A stretch of 64,000 nt of DNA, from assembly GCA_003342815.1 (NCBI GenBank), contig PTEX01000230.1, forward strand, positions 420,891 through 484,890, read 5' to 3'. Of this stretch, positions 11,731 to 27,094 are shown in pieces. A program made the position numbers and the translations under genes. Under the pieces are notes generated by a model. That model did no database searches. It saw only the letters and a program-made list of their open reading frames with translations, and was not told the origin of the DNA. Position 1 is the stretch's first letter. Each line of letters opens with the position of its first letter. Origin of the DNA: Eudromia elegans. Taxonomy: Eukaryota; Chordata; Aves; Tinamiformes; Tinamidae.

Positions 11731-14700
11731 AGGGTGGGGAGAAAAGAAAAAAAAAATCCAAAATTCCCCTTTATTTTGTCAATGAATTAAGCAAGCTGAA
11801 GCCCTCTCTTAGGATGAGTCCTTTGACTTCCTATGTATTTGCTATAGAAGTCTAGGAGTATCAACACAATGGTGTGGGCAATAGTCACTACTAATTCAAA
11901 GCCTATAATGATATGAAGCAAAATGTTACCCTTATGACAACATTTATTCATAATTCTATAAGCAGACAGGAAGAGAAAATATCCCTGCACATCATAAATA
12001 GAATTCTGAATGTGCCTTTTCAAACTCTTATTTTCAAAATGTCCATTCAGTAATCTTCCGGAAAGTTTTGCAATTAATTCTTGTGATCTTAATAATTAAG
12101 AACCAGTTTCCTATTGTCCCTCCACAGAAAGGATTAACAGGGCTGAATTTTCCCATTTGCAACACTCATGCAATTCCCTCGGAAGCAAAACAATTACCTG
12201 ACAGAATAGATGCGATTATATTTAAAAAAAATAGATGTTGTTGCTGAATCAGTGTAATTTGAAGTTAATGTTTTATTTTGATAAGAAGTACCAAACTGAA
12301 AAACCATAGAGACTACATTAAAACCAAGAGGTTTTCACTGCTGTTGTAACTGTAATGGCTTATGGGTGTTAGCAAGGAAAGATTTATTAGGGGATGGAAT
12401 AGCTGCTATCAGAACAACTGATACAGTCAGAAAAGACTTTGGGCACATAAAACCCTATATATGTTATATAAAATGTACATGTCATACAGAAACACTGATG
12501 TGTTTGTGTGCAAAAGTCCTTCTCTTCTGGTTTTTGTTCCAGATTTGAAGGGTTTTATATACTTAAGTATATCTGTCCAATAAAAGGTATTGCCTTTCCC
12601 TGCAAACACTGTCTCACTTTAATAGATTACTTATTCTTTTCTGTTGTTGTTAGAAATGAGCTCCTCCGTATGCTCATAAGCACTATGTGAAACATCTCAA
12701 TTCATACCTACTAAAAGTAATCTATAGAGCTATGTCAGTCTAAAAACATCTGACAGAAATTATAGGCAATAATTTAGGCTTCTGAAGTAAAAACAAAACT
12801 GTTTCACTAAGAATAACCCAAACCAGAGAGTTAATAGTTATTCTACACTGTCTAGTTTAGGTGATAGCAGATCATAACAGAGTATATTCTCACACGTGCA
12901 ACGTGGCTATAACCTCAGACTACTACAGGTAGAGTCGCTGAAAAGCACAAAGGAAACTAATAACGAAAAGAAAGATTAAGTCCATTGGATAGTAAAGCCA
13001 TCAAGAGAAAAACTACCTAAATTTGACTTCTCTTTTCCACGCCTGGCTTTCTAGACAAATGCCGCCAAATACATAGCGCATGAAGATAAAGAGATTGTAG
13101 ATTAGCACTTCTAGCAGAAGCTGAGCATCTGCCCTTGACAATGCAAGGTCACTGCACAGTTTTAGCATCTCCAAAGTTCGGGGGGAGTGTTAAGCTTTCT
13201 GACTGCTGCCCACAATGGAGTCAAAGTTGTAAAGTGGTTGCCGTTTGCTATCAGCAGAAAAACTTTCAAGAAATCCATTTACACCTCTGATGTGAAAGAC
13301 TGACTGAATATATTTCAATGATTTTAGTGGAAAGGAAGGAAAAAGATCTCAGCCTGGCCTGAAACACTGATACAAAATAGGAGTCTGCATTGTCATATTA
13401 GATACCTGAAAATGCCTTTTTTTTTCCCCAATAAGGATCATAAAACATGTCTTAAAAGTTCAAAATGTACGTGCGTATGTGTATGAGCACATATATTTTA
13501 ACAAGAATGAGATACTCAGAGATTCATTTAATTTACATTTCTTTGTAAGATGTTAAGAACAAGTTTTCTACATGTTTCATGCACTACAGCATTACTTTAG
13601 AGTGGATATTAAAAGGTGTTTTTCTTGTCCAAGAGAATATGCAGAATCGATACCTGCAATTGGCTGCCAAATTGATTAGCAAAAGGAAGTAACATAATGG
13701 ATTTGAATCTATGATGGAAAATCATTAAGAAAGAAATTATGCAAATAGTTAGAACAAGCTGGGCACAGATCCAGAGGGACAACACAGCAGAAGGGGAGTG
13801 AACTGTCCTTGGTTTCCTTTACTCACAGATTTCTCAAGAAATTTTTCTTCATTCTTACAGGTCATCAGTATGACATATACGTGGCAATTATCAGAAAAAA
13901 GTCTTTACGTTTTCTGAAAGTAGCCTCTGATTTGTCTCGAGCGGTAGGATTAGAAAGAAAAAGTTCTGTAATCAAGGTAATGAATCAATGCACATTTTCT
14001 GAAAGCAGTTATCTGCTCCTCTGCATAGAGCTAAGGATGTGTTTGACACTTCATCAGAGCAGGGTACAAAAAGAGCAAAAGTTTCAGCAGAATTAATACA
14101 TACACACACACACAAAAGTTACTTGAAGAGTTAACTGGTCAGCATTTCCATTAGTACCGATAGGCTAACATGCGAAAAAAAGAGCTAAAAAATCCAGATA
14201 ATTTCATTAGAGGGCAAACTTGAATGAGAATTGAAATTCAATCTTCATCTATTTAAAAAGTATTTCTCATTTGTTTCATTCTCATCTGTTTAATGCATCT
14301 GCTTAAAAGCATTTCTCAAAATGCTTTTAATACAGGAGTCATCAACTGTTTGTATAAGAAAAAAAAAAAAAGAAGACAAAAAGAAACCAAATCACAACTA
14401 ATCCTTTGGAAAATATTTTGATGTATCAGAATGTGGACCAAGTTAAAGGAGAAACCTATTCAGAAAAAAAACTGTTTCACAAAACTGCTTTTAGTATTTG
14501 CATAAGCATGGCTATAAAAGCTATGCAGTCCATTGTTCCTACTAAAAGAACACACTGAGGAAGACAGATTTTAAGATGCTGAACACTCCCTCTTACTTTC
14601 CACACCAACATACAGATTTTGCCACACTTTCATACTGCATGTCCATGGAAATAACATAAATTTAAGTTTTATCTGTTGCAATTTCGGATTAAGTTAGCAC

Positions 14701-17700
14701 TGCTGTCTGTGAGATCTTCTTTATTTTATTCATTGCCCCATGATACAAATTCCAGATCCCTAAGTTGTTCCTTCATGTACAGCACAGGAGCTCCTGATGC
14801 TGGATAACTATTTTTGCTTTGTTTGCTTTCTCATTTTATTATTTTCAGTATATCTCAAGTTGCACAACATTGGGTTTTTTTAAAAAAAAAACCGCTGCAC
14901 TATCTCCTATCACACTTTTCTCTTTGTCAGCTCAGACTTTGTCGAATCTGAGAGGGCTTATCCAACTATAGTACTTTAGAATAAAGTATTTTATTTAGTT
15001 CCTTGTTGCATTGTTTTATATCAAACTATCGATTTGAACAATCTGAATAGATAATGAAAAGAGAATAATTTGAATTCACATAATATTAAATTCATGTTGC
15101 AAAGCACTAAGGCACTGTATTACAATATTAAATTGAAAATATAATTTTACATAACCCCAATTCAAATATAATCACAAATAAGCATTAGAGCAATAGCTGT
15201 AAGTCCACCAAACAGGCCAAATCTGAGTTTTAATAACAAATCTGTAAAATCAGAAACACTATGTTGAAATGGCTAAGGTTTTCTTAGAGGGGACCAAACA
15301 AGCCAGATGGAGTATCTCACATGTACTCATGGCTATTTGTAACACTTAGCACACTAACCCTGACAGCACAGACCTGTGTTCTGCTGCCCTCTGTTACGAG
15401 AGGGGAAATTTTAAATGATGGACAAAGTTAAGCAGCAGACTAGCATCAGAGAACAGTAGACAACAAAAGGTTATCTACCATTCAGCAGTAACTGCTACCT
15501 GCAGTTGTTTTCCCTATGCATTTTATGTCAATATGAAATCAAGGTGGAATAATAAAGGCTTCAAAAAAGGCAGGAGACTTCCGATCTCACAACTCTATAC
15601 AACCTAGGAACACAAGAAATAAAGTGTCCTAAACTACTGGCAGTAACACTGCTTGTCTTGCGACAGTATGAGTGTTAAAAATGAAATGAAAAGAGGTAAA
15701 CTTTCTTCAACAAGCTTGAGAGGTGGAATTCCAGTGCACTGGTAAGAGTTAACCCAAGGGCAAGAGAAGAAAATTTCAGGAAAGTAAAACTTCATGTAAA
15801 CTTGATTTGCTTGACTTCCCAGCAGAGGGCATCTTCTCCACACTAGGAATTCTCTTCCTTAAGCAGCAATAATTTCAGAACAAACTAGTGACGTGCCTGA
15901 AGTTTTAAAGTAATTATAAAATCTACTTCTGGGTTTGAAGATACTTGAATNGTGTCTGGAATGATGAATAAAATACAAGACAGTGTGAATGAGAGTTAGA
16001 CGAGTGCTTCCATGAAGCATCCTGAGCCTCAGGATCCAGACGCGTTCATGAGAGACGCCACATCCTTGGTGCACGCAATGACGCTGCCTAGCTGCAGCCT
16101 CAGCTGTTTCCCTCTCCTTTCAGGTTTTCCAGCTGGTCATCATTCCTGGCTTCAGCACTGATTTGATCTCCTCTGGCTCCCAGTCTACTGCAAAACTTGA
16201 GACTTCCTCAAGCGCACACTGATTCTTCCTAATTCCAGCTTATCAAACCTGTGCCTGTGCCTATTCAAATTCATTTCCCGTGCAGTGTCAGCAGAGAGGA
16301 GGTCACTATAATGATGCCTAGCAGAGCAGGAACGGCATTTTTGTGGTTCCTTTCCCAGGGGAAGCATAAAGGATCTCAGGCATCCACACCCAGGCATTTT
16401 GAGCGGGTTCCCCTTCTTTTTGTAAAATCTATTTTGCCACAATCCTGTAATTTCTCCTATGCTGGCAGGTTACCACACTTTACAGCACGACTTGAGCAGG
16501 ACTGAGAGGGAAAGCAACACAGCTTGTAGGATGAGGGTATCTGAAGCTGCAAGCATATTTCTTTCTCAGTAAATAACATATAATAAGTACACCAGAAACC
16601 TCCAAAGACATGTGTTAAGTGTAGTCCTATTGAAGAACACACTGTATTTTCACCATTGTTTTATATAAAGAAAAGCAGTAATATTTACATGTTTTAGGAG
16701 AACAGTTAATTCTATATTTGATTTTTAAATCTGTTTTCATGTAGAAACAAGTTATAACTGATCTGTGTTTCTTCATTTGGATCTATACAGAATAACTAGA
16801 AAATCCCGATTTTAATTATTAGCAGAATACACCAGCCTCAGCACGTGTCATTCTCAAAAAACATGCAAGGATGTCACACTAGGTGGTGCTGTGGGACCTT
16901 CCAGGGAAAAGAACTTCTTACTGAAAGAAGTTTTTGCATTTTAAATTAGCCATACTGGTGAATCCAGATTTTGAAATACGTATCAAAGCATGCTAAGCAG
17001 CAGTCAAGATAAAACAGTACTACAGAAATATACGGAATATACTAAAGAAACTGTATTTTGGGTGATACTCCTCTCTAGAGAAGCACTCTCCTTCCACTGG
17101 AATAGTTTCCCACCTCTCTCTCTCCAAACAAGAGAAAGTAGGTTATATGACCTGTACCACTTTTACTGTTAAGCCCTCTCCATGTAAAATAGACAGCAAA
17201 AATTACGTCAGAAGTCAGATATACAGCCAGGTCCTCATAAACTTCCTCTCCTCTGTTCTTCTTTCCCAGGTGGACAGGACTCACTAACAGTATTTTATTA
17301 TTTATTTTAAAATGATCTTAGGACGACAAACTTTGAATTAACTTATCTACAAATTAACTTTCCCTGTTGTGATAATCAGTTGTGTGAAATAAAACAGAAA
17401 CACAAAGGAAAAAAATACCAAAACCCCAAAGTTATGATAAACACTGCAGAAAAAGCAAATACCAAACTGTTTCTGTTTCATTCTTTCAAGAGTTATTTGT
17501 AACTGAATAACTGTGAAGCAGAACAGTCTCTCTGTAAATACACCATGAACATAAGAACAAAAGCTATTTTTGTTCTGTTGACATATTAAAATGCACTATG
17601 TATATTTAAACAATGTCCTTTTTGCCTTGTTTTTCTTAAAATCCAGAATATACAAAGCATATGTACAAAACTCTGTGCAAGTCCTCTACAACACGTGCAA

Positions 17701-20700
17701 ATAAATCAGCATCACAGAATGGAAAGAAGTGTTGTGTCAATAACTACCTCGTTTACTAATCAGCATTAGAGAAATGCTTTCTTAGCACTGCCAAGGTCTC
17801 CNGGTTATTTGCTAGGCAGACATCTCACTTCAGCTCAGTCACTGAAGCGCTTACATAATTAATCACGCGTTCACCCAAACTGTGGGCCTGGCTGTGCAGT
17901 GAAGAAATAAGACACCATCCCCAAAATCACACCAACAGCATAGCTGCTCTGTAACTGTTGCTATATATAGACCAGACAGTTTACACTGGTTTTCTCAGGA
18001 AAATCTCTCACCAGTGAAGGTGCTAACTACACTCGGTGAGGTGAGAAATGCTCTCCAAATCCCCCAGGCTAAGCGAGGCTCAGCACCTTCCTGGATTATT
18101 TCCAAGTCTGCCTGAAAGTTAAGCTAACAATAACCAGTTTGCCAGCAAGACCACCCACACGAGGTTTTTTTTCATCAAATACTCAGAATTGTTTCATGAG
18201 AACAAAAGCTCTGATGTTTTCTGCTTGGCACAGAAAACATGCCCAGGTAGGATTTCCTCTCAGAACTGGGCACTTCCGAGGCCTTCAACCAAAGATGCAC
18301 GCAGACACGTATAGGCATTCACACACACGTATACACAACCCCCTCAAACCCAGCCCCCAATATATGGTAATCTATATTGCTTGCGCGCTGCGCTGCCTGC
18401 CTGGCCCCAAGTCATCAATAATGAATAGCAATGTACGGCTACAGCAGTAGCCTGTGTCATGGGCTTGTCAGGGGTTTTAAAAAGGAACAAAAACACACGA
18501 TTGCCTTTTGATTGTATCTTCTTTTGCAAATACAGGGCAGACAAAACAAATATGATTAACACTTTTTATACTAATTGATAGTCTCTTCTACAGTAGGGCA
18601 CAGAAAATGACTTGCTTGTAATACAACCAGTATTCTAGGAGGCCTGGGAATTCACCAGTAATGTTGGTTTTGAGCACAGGGAGAGGAGGCTGTTTCAATT
18701 TCTCTTCCTAAGGTAATGAACATTCAGTCCTGAAGAGCACTCAAATACCACAGCTTGCATAGAGGAGGCAGGCAAGCATGGTTTGACTTTCCCAGAAATG
18801 TAGAAAGTTCAGTCCCAAATAAAATTGCTCCTGAAAAAGAAACTTAATGCATGCAAATACACATAAATACAAACACATGAAGAATCCACGAAAGCAACAG
18901 CATTATTTAAAAATAAATGCAGATCATAATAAATAGAATGAGCTATAGACTTTTAAAACTTTTTTTTTTTTTTTTAAGATACTATTCTTTTTTCCTGTGT
19001 TTTCAAAACCACTTCCACAGCCACTGCCTGGGCTGTGGAAGAGGGACCACAGGGAGAGGGACTGTGTCCTTGCGCAGAGCAGGCAGGAGCAGCTGGCACC
19101 CCCAGCCATCCTCCAGGGAGGGTGGCGAGCAGAGCACCAAACGGCTGCACGACACACACAAGCTAAAATCAGTGAAAACCCAGCCATCCTTGCTTTCTAC
19201 GTCCGAGCAAATCCCAGCCCAAGTCTTGCACCCTGTTTGCAAAACACTGACTTCAGGAATAACTCCTGCATTAGATGGGTAAACAGCCACTGCTTTGGAA
19301 ACCTGCCTTAAGAACTACAAAGCCCAGATCTAGATCATTTGTATAATAAATGAAACCAGACACGTGCTTTCAACTGGATACCAAGAGAAGACAGTTTGAT
19401 TCAGTGCTGCCATGCCACCATTTCTAAAAAAAAGTAGCAGAGCAAAGCCACTGATTCAAAAACAACTGAGGAAAATCTTCAGAAAGCAGCAATACAACAT
19501 CTACGACTTCAACAATCTAGCCTGTGCTTTGACCTTGTATTATCTTGTGACAACTATTTTTAATGCTGAATTGTACACACGTTGCATTCTTGAGTTGAAA
19601 AGGTTATTAATGACTGTGAATAAGGACAGAGTAATATATTTATCTTTGTGTATAGGATAATAAAACAGTCACCTCAAAAATGAGCATACATTATAGCACA
19701 CTAAAACCCAAAACAGAAACATGACTGTTAAGTTTGGCTAGGTGCAGACAAAAATAATTTTGCTACAAAATGATCTTCATTTAAAGTTACACAATTATTT
19801 TATAGCAGAAGAATTGATTTTCAGTTCTAACCCCAAATGTATCGCAGCATCACTTGACCGATTATTACTCACTTCACCAACTCTCTACAAGTAGTACAAA
19901 CCGGTTCCTTCCTCTCCACGACTTCTATTGGTGGTTTTTCAAGCACTCGGTCACTCTAGTCTCCTAGCACTGCCCAAGCAGCCCAGAGTAGAAGAAATTT
20001 CAGTGTTGTTTTGGATCCCCCACAGAATAGACAGTCTGCTTAAAACACATTTTAATGCTCTCAATATGGACTTTTACAACAAGAATATTATTAAAATGTC
20101 TTGTTAAAATATCCTTAATTTGTAGGGTATGAAAAAAAAGTTTCTTGCTTTCAAAACAATTGTAATTTTTTTTAAGCCATCTGCTTCACAGATGTGTATT
20201 TTTTAAAATATTATTCTCTATGTATGAGTGCAAATCTCACTCTCAAGACAACACGAGTGAAGCATTTGTGAAATGCCGCCACTCTCAAGCCTCAGCCACT
20301 CCGCTCAGCCAAGGTGCCACTTACAGCAGCCTGCCCCTCAGCACAGCACCCTGAATCGCCCACTCTGTCTCCCACAGAACCTGGCAACCGCTTTGAAGCG
20401 CACATGAAACTCATTGAATCTACTGCTCTGCCACATCAAAAGAGCTACAGCTACACGGAGCATGAGCTGACAAGTCCAGGAAATGCCCGGAGTACGAATC
20501 GTCCCCGCAAGTTGGCCAGAGCAGCAAGCCTGGAGACCCTCGCGTGCTGTGCAGAGCCCCTGACCCATGCTCCCTGGCCCGGCTTCCCTGGGCAGGGTAA
20601 CACCAGTACGCTCGGAAAGTTCAAGTCCCAGGCAGAGGCAGTCTAAAGAATTGACCTTAGTAATAACAACAATTCTAAAAGGCTGGAGGTGGAAGGTGAC

Positions 20701-23700
20701 ACAAAACAAAAGCTTGGCTTTGCACTTCAGTTGCCTGCTTGGGTTACGCTGCTTGCCCCGCAACAAAAGACTGCCATCCCATCGGAAGGAGCCTGCCTTT
20801 CCCCAGGCCGATGTGAGCACTGGTTTGGCACCGAAATCATCTGTGTTGAAAGGGGGAACTTTGATTCAGCAACACAATAGAAAAGCCCAGTTCCAGTGGA
20901 GGAAATTTGTTTTTGCAAACAAAACAACTCTTGTCCAGGAGGGACTGCCTGGCAGTGGGGAGCAAACCACAAACAGAAAACACTTCCAGCTACCAGAGCA
21001 GCTTTCTGGATTTGAGCTACAAAGAGCTTGAATGCCACCAGCATGGAGAACTGGGAGGAGTCTCCTCCTCCTCCAACAGTATAAGGGAAATAAGGGAGCA
21101 ATGGAAAGATACAAAAGAGCTCTACCTGTCCCTTTGCAGGACAAGGGTCCTCAGCTTCCTCTATGCTCAAAGACATCTGGGCCCAACTAGATGGCTTCTA
21201 AGCTGAAAGGTAACTTCAGCATGAAACAGACTCCCTTTCCTACTTCCTTTCTGCAGTTTTGCAGCCCAGTCTCATGAAGGGGACACAACCAGGAAGAAAA
21301 AAACCTGCTTTGATTATTTACAATAAGACACAACTGCTCTTTTTTATATACAAAGCAATTACAGGCAATATGATACGAATGCTTGTCACGAAAGTTTGTT
21401 GAACACTGTGCAGTGTGCACTGTACATCAAGACTCTATTAAAAGGCAACACTGCCATCACCAGTCTCACGGGTGGATCAAACTCAAAAGAAAGCATTCCA
21501 CGCCCTGTAGAAACAGCCATCCAATAGGTCAAAAGTAACAACTGCTTGGATGGTAGTTCTCAAAGTTGATGCTGTAAATGTAAATAAGCCATCTAAAGAT
21601 TTCCAAAGTTTTTAGCTACACTGTTCCATTGAAAAGGTATAGTAACTAAAATGCTTTGGGATTCCCAAACAAATGCTCTCCCTGAGAGCATCAAGTTTGT
21701 CAGATGCTTACTGGAGCATTCCACAAAAATTAAGCACTATAAAACTGCTGGGTTGTTTATGACTTATCATATGTAACAGGTTTTTTTCTTTCCTTTTTTT
21801 TTTTCCCCTCATGTAAATATTGTATTTAAAACTACCCTCCCCCCCGGCACGTTTTGCCTACAATCAAAAGCTATATCACAACTTGGTGGCCTAACAACCC
21901 AGCCAGCCAGAGAGAGGAAGTTCAGTCAGGCAGTAATAAAAAGCTTTGGCTGTCTGGCTTCAGGGAGAAGAAAATTGCTTGGATGATCACTTCAGTACTT
22001 TACTAGGTGATGCACTATTTTATTCTTTCTGATAGCTGCAGTTTTAAAGAACTCAAAACAGGAAATTGTACATGTAAAGGCTCAGTAAAGATGTGGACTG
22101 AAGCTTTATTTTATTTGGTTTCAAATTCACACTTTTGATAGAGCCTAGGGATCTAGAGAGAGAAGAAAGGAAACTGTCCCTGAGTGCCTGTCAGTATCAA
22201 AAGTGAAAACAGCTGCTTAAGTTACAAACAACTTGTAGAATCTGTCTAAGAGCAAGGGACTTTACTGTGTCAGGGGCAGCTTTAGCAACTGCAGCAAGTG
22301 TCACCACAGTTTACTTGCCAACAGCAACAACAACAAAAAAATGCTATTTATTGGGTTGGAGCTGCAATTAAATTCCTTATCATGATTCTCCACAAAAAAA
22401 AAAAAAACAAACAGATGGCCATTCTAGTCACTTGCAACTTCACAGTAACTTTTGGTTGCTGCTTACTATGGTCCCAAGCCTGAAGGTGCTGAGCATCCCT
22501 AACTCCTGCAAAAGCAGGCGTCTACACAGCACACACAGCAAGAGGGGCTTCGGTGCTACCAACTCTGCCTGCACACACTGCAATTCTGATGACATCTAGG
22601 CTGCTACTGCAGCAAGATCCACTCTACAGATCACCTTTAAATTCTTCTGTTTTTCCATAGCCTTTGCCAGGCTCTAATCTTTCTGTTCATCAGCTCCCAA
22701 AAGCAGTCTTTTCTAAAAAGACTGTTTAAAAGTATAATCATTCAAAAGGGCCAAGTTCCAAGTGCCTCTCATGCACAGATATGGGTGCTTTACACTTTTC
22801 ACTCCATATGCATTTTCAAGGAACTCTTACTTGTTGACCACTGGTCACAAAAAAAAAAAAAACAAACAAACAAAAAAAAAACCACCCAGCACTACTTTGT
22901 CTCCAGCCTCCTGCAACTACTGATTGGTTTCTCAGTGCCTGAGTTGTGGTGACAATAAATCTGACTCATTTTTCCAGCAAGCACAAAACATCAAGACAAG
23001 CATTTCCAGATTTGCCATGTAATTGCTGTACTAAATAATGCTCATGTATATCTCAGAAGCTGATGGCCTATCTGTAGAACACGTGCCCCTAGCAGCAATC
23101 ATCATTCTGAGTGACTATTCTCTTCCAAGGGTAGCAGCATCTGCTTGCATAAAGGGATATTTTTGGCATCCTCCCAAGTCTTCTTTCTCCTGCCCTGCTG
23201 TCAGGGTGCTAATCAGGTATGCGCAGCACCTGCAGCACCCCGTGTGCGACAGGTAATTAGCCTCTCCACTAACCAGAGAGCATCTCTCGGAGCCGCACGC
23301 GTACAGTACACCGCGTGCTCCTTAACCCTCCTGTTTCCTTTGCCCACTTCTTGAAGAACTCACTAAACACTGCTTACCTTGAACTACTCTTCCAATAAGC
23401 ACCACTTAGAGCTTTCCAAACAAAACATTTCTGAGCATTTTGCTGGGAGCTGAATTTAAAGACGTGAATAGCCCGGAAGTCTCTAGCTAAAACATACCCC
23501 TGATCTTTTGTTTTTCTTCTAATAGTTAACAAAAAAAAATTTTTTCCTTGCAAGCATCTTCACATGTCTCTCTGTGCTTGAAAATTGATCATCTTAGATA
23601 AAAGCTAATTTACACCTGTGACTTATTAAGACAAGAAACTCACAGTTATAGGGAAAAAAGACTGCAGTAAGTGTCTATGCTCTGACAAATGGCAAAAAAT

Positions 23701-24630
23701 ACAGCTGATTTAACAAATGAGTGCTCAATCAATGATGCACTGAGGCACATGACAAAGGCAAGTCAAAACCCATTACATTCAAGAACTTCCTTTAAATTCC
23801 ACTTCAGTGCACTGACCCTGTTGCTCAATGCTAAAGACTTTACAAGGTTTTTGGAAACATTTAGAGGAGCTTTTGTTTTGGCATTCACTCAGCTGCACCT
23901 CACAATTAACACTGCCAGACTCCCTTCTAATCAATTATTCATTAAGATTACTAGCATGTCTTTTGAGCGCCTTAACTTCACATCAGAAGTGTGTGAGGGA
24001 TGACACATGCATGTGTACTTTACAGAATAAAAGGCAGACTCTAAGCAGGTTTTAACGCTAAATGAGAACAAGGCTAAAAGAAGTGAAATCAACACTTTTA
24101 GTCAAAGTTGAGCTTCAGGCGAGCTGCAGGCAGTGCACAGCATGAGAGAATTTGGCTCCAGAAAGTGCCCATGTGTTGACAGCTGAGTAAGAGTTTGAAG
24201 GCTTAATGGTAAGAAATGTTCCGTCAATGATAATGTTACATACTAAGTTAACTACTCATGTTCTGCAGCCCTGACAGTTAATGACACAAAATCCATTTGA
24301 TAGAGGTTTTGCCATTAGTTATACAAACATGTTTATTGTGGTTACCATAGCTGTATTTTTGCTAATCAAATGACATGTAGGAAGTAATTTTCAGCAACAA
24401 TATGGACCACAACTGTGCAGAGAATTTAAGAATACAGGAAAATCTGAAAAGCTGCTCAAACTAAAGCAGCAATATGATTCAATTTGAGCATATTTCCACA
24501 AAGCTATTAATCTACATGCAAGACAAATTATTATCAGTTTGTTTAATGGTAGAACCTATTCTATTAAACATTGTATTTTGGTAGGGGAAAGGATATTTGT
24601 ACTACTTAGCATTATGGCATAAAACACATC

Positions 24631-24667
24631 TATATATACACACACACATATATATATCACGTATATG
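24631..24667. repeat. (TA)n(CA)n(TA)n microsatellite
   Basis: TATATATA is followed by (CA)n and then (TA)n, with a short CACG break before further TATA. It has the same composition as the tract at 8765-8834. Confidence 0.85.
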
Positions 24668-25884
24668 GCATATAAAATGGCTAAAAACCTGGACTTTGTA
24701 TTTAATGAGAAAAGATAGGGAAGCCTGTAATTATGCACTCTTAAAAACCATCACGAGCTCCCTTGATCATGAAGGAAGTTCACACAGGCGAAGTTCAAAG
24801 GTACAAATGTTTCTTCCCATAACGTACAGATGATACCTATCATAAAGTAATCACACAGCTTGTATCCACCTGTTATAAGACAGGTCATCAAAGGCGAGAG
24901 CCATAACCATTCAAATGCCTACAGTGCTACCTGAGCAGCAGTGAGGTATCTGAATTTAAAGTCCTATTCTACAAAATCTCTGCATTTTTAAGAGCTAGAA
25001 GAGCCTGTAGCCAACCTAAGAATATATCATTAAATGACCTTCCTCTGCTCTGCATGCCCACAGCTGCTGCCGCCTCAGCTGAGAAGAGCACCTCTGTATT
25101 TACTCTCCACACACAGTGGTGAAAGAACAAGCGCTTGTTTGATCAGGGNGTTTACCAAAGGATGGTCTCGTGTTCTAGTACCCACCTTACATTACAGAAC
25201 CAATAGATAAAATGCAACAGCCGTTGCAAGCAGACACCAGGGAANAGTTGGAAACACCAGCTATAGATCAAAGATCTTCAAAATTAAATGAAATGATACT
25301 TTTCATCATAGGTATCTGCTTTGATTGTCAAGGATCAAGTGACTTAAATGCATAAATCCCATTGACTGGATTTTTGAAGCTACTTTAGTTAACTAAATAC
25401 AGGGAGAAGAGTCTAGAAGGTTTTAGAAAAATACTATAAGGGGTTTAGGGGTTAAATTCCCATTGAAATCAATTTAAAAAGTACTACCCACAGTGACTTT
25501 GTAAAGCATATAGAGCATACTAATGCATACTTAAAATGACAACTGCATTGAGGAACTAATATTCATTATCTCACTTGCTGTAAAGGTCTGCAAAAAAGAT
25601 TCAGCATCAGCGTATCAGGGAGTAATCTTGAGATCTGGACAGCAAAGAACCTTACTCTCCCCAGAGCAGCATTACTGTCCCCAAGCCAACAATGAAGAGA
25701 TTTAGAGCCCTTGCCAGAAAAAAACAAAACAAAACAAAAAATCAGAATATATAACAGAATTATCTAACAGAAAATTGAACAGAATGTAGCTGTGTGATTC
25801 TGTAATAACAGAATTATTTGTTCTGTTCATTTGTTCAAGTTCTTCAAAAATCACATCAAGCCATTAAAAGACAAACTCATCCAG

Positions 25885-26010
25885 GGATCTTACTGAAGTC
25901 AGTGGGAACTGCTCCTATACAGGTATGGGCAAAAGTGATAAAAATATGTGCTTCATTGTTACAGGATATCAGCTTCATACTAGTGTAAACCTACTGACTC
26001 TGATAGACTT
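25885..26010. repeat. Possible decayed ancient amniote interspersed repeat
   Basis: The words GAAGTCAGTGGGA (25895-25907) and CTAGTGTAAACC (about 25980-25991) resemble phrases that recur in very old interspersed repeats of turtles, crocodilians and birds (GAAGTCAATGGGA; CCAGTGTAAA). Related words appear at 2443-2455 and, inverted, at about 25456-25475. The copy is too decayed for me to assign a family or edges. A chance match cannot be excluded. Confidence 0.3.
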
Positions 26011-27043
26011 AGAATAGCATGAGATATGAGTCATGGAGTACTGAAACTAGTATCACCAGCTCTGCCAAAAGCTAAGTATTCACTTAGTACCATTCACGTG
26101 ACTGGGCCTGTGTACGTACAAGACCCTAGAGGACGTGCTTTGTACACAGTAAATTTGCAGTGATTTCACAGATTTGGGTAATCAAAAATAATTGTTTCAA
26201 GCAGGGAGAAAAACAGATGTATGAGTAGAACTCTGCCATCAAATACACTGATATACCAAATTAAGTGCAGTGTAGATCCTGGGGAGACTTCCTTTACTAT
26301 CCTGATCTGTTCAAATCATTTGGAGATAGCATTGACAATAGTATTACATTTGTATGAATTATATCAACCTTTTTTTTTTCCTCCTAAAGGAAAAAAAAAA
26401 AATCATCATTTAGCTTTTTTATGTAAATTCCACATTCCTTTATGAGTTTTCACAGTCATACAAGTAAGACAACAAAGTGTTGCAATTGAGCATATGGTAT
26501 CTTACAACAATAAAGGAAAACAAGAATAGAAAAAATATTCATAAAGGCCAGTAAAAAAAAAAAAATCCTCAGAAAGGCAGTATGCATCTTCTGTTTGGCA
26601 TCAGGCCTGAACACAAACTAGAGCAAGGCAGCAAAGCAAGAACAATTTTGGACTGTACCACTCTCTTTCAATGATCAGTTTTACAAATTTTCATTGTCAA
26701 ATTCACTGTCATTGGTAAAACAGATTAAATGATACCACTAATGCACAACCACTGCTTAACTGTGTATGCAATACTATCCTCAGGGTGTATATGAACAATG
26801 TTTAGGGAAAAGCACGACACACAGCTGATCAGACCAGCAGCTGACCAGTATTTAATCACCAAATCCAATAAGGAAATAAATGAAGCAGGGCATGGGGCTA
26901 GAAAACAAAGGTAAATGGAAAATGTTAAAAATCCACCAATTTATGAAAGATAAAAAAACCACTCTCAGAAACAATTTACAAAACAATTTTCTTTTTATAC
27001 ATTTAATAAACATTGTGTCAGAGTAAATGAAATCTCAGAAGCA

Positions 27044-27094
27044 NNNNNNNNNNNNNNNNNNNNNNNNNNNNNNNNNNNNNNNNNNNNNNNNNNN
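27044..27094. other. Assembly gap (51 N)
   Basis: A run of 51 undetermined bases ends directly at a 14-base poly(A) run (27095-27108). The assembler probably stopped at a homopolymer or simple repeat. The true length is unknown. Confidence 0.98.

Noticed and set aside
13809-14096. 95-codon + frame preceded by an acceptor-like TTCTTACAG
   Set aside because: The acceptor lies inside the frame and no family is recognised. A single splice-like site is common by chance.
20338-20820. 160-codon minus frame overlapped by + frames
   Set aside because: Several strands are open at once in GC-rich DNA. There is no recognisable motif and no splice pattern consistent with SLC10A7.
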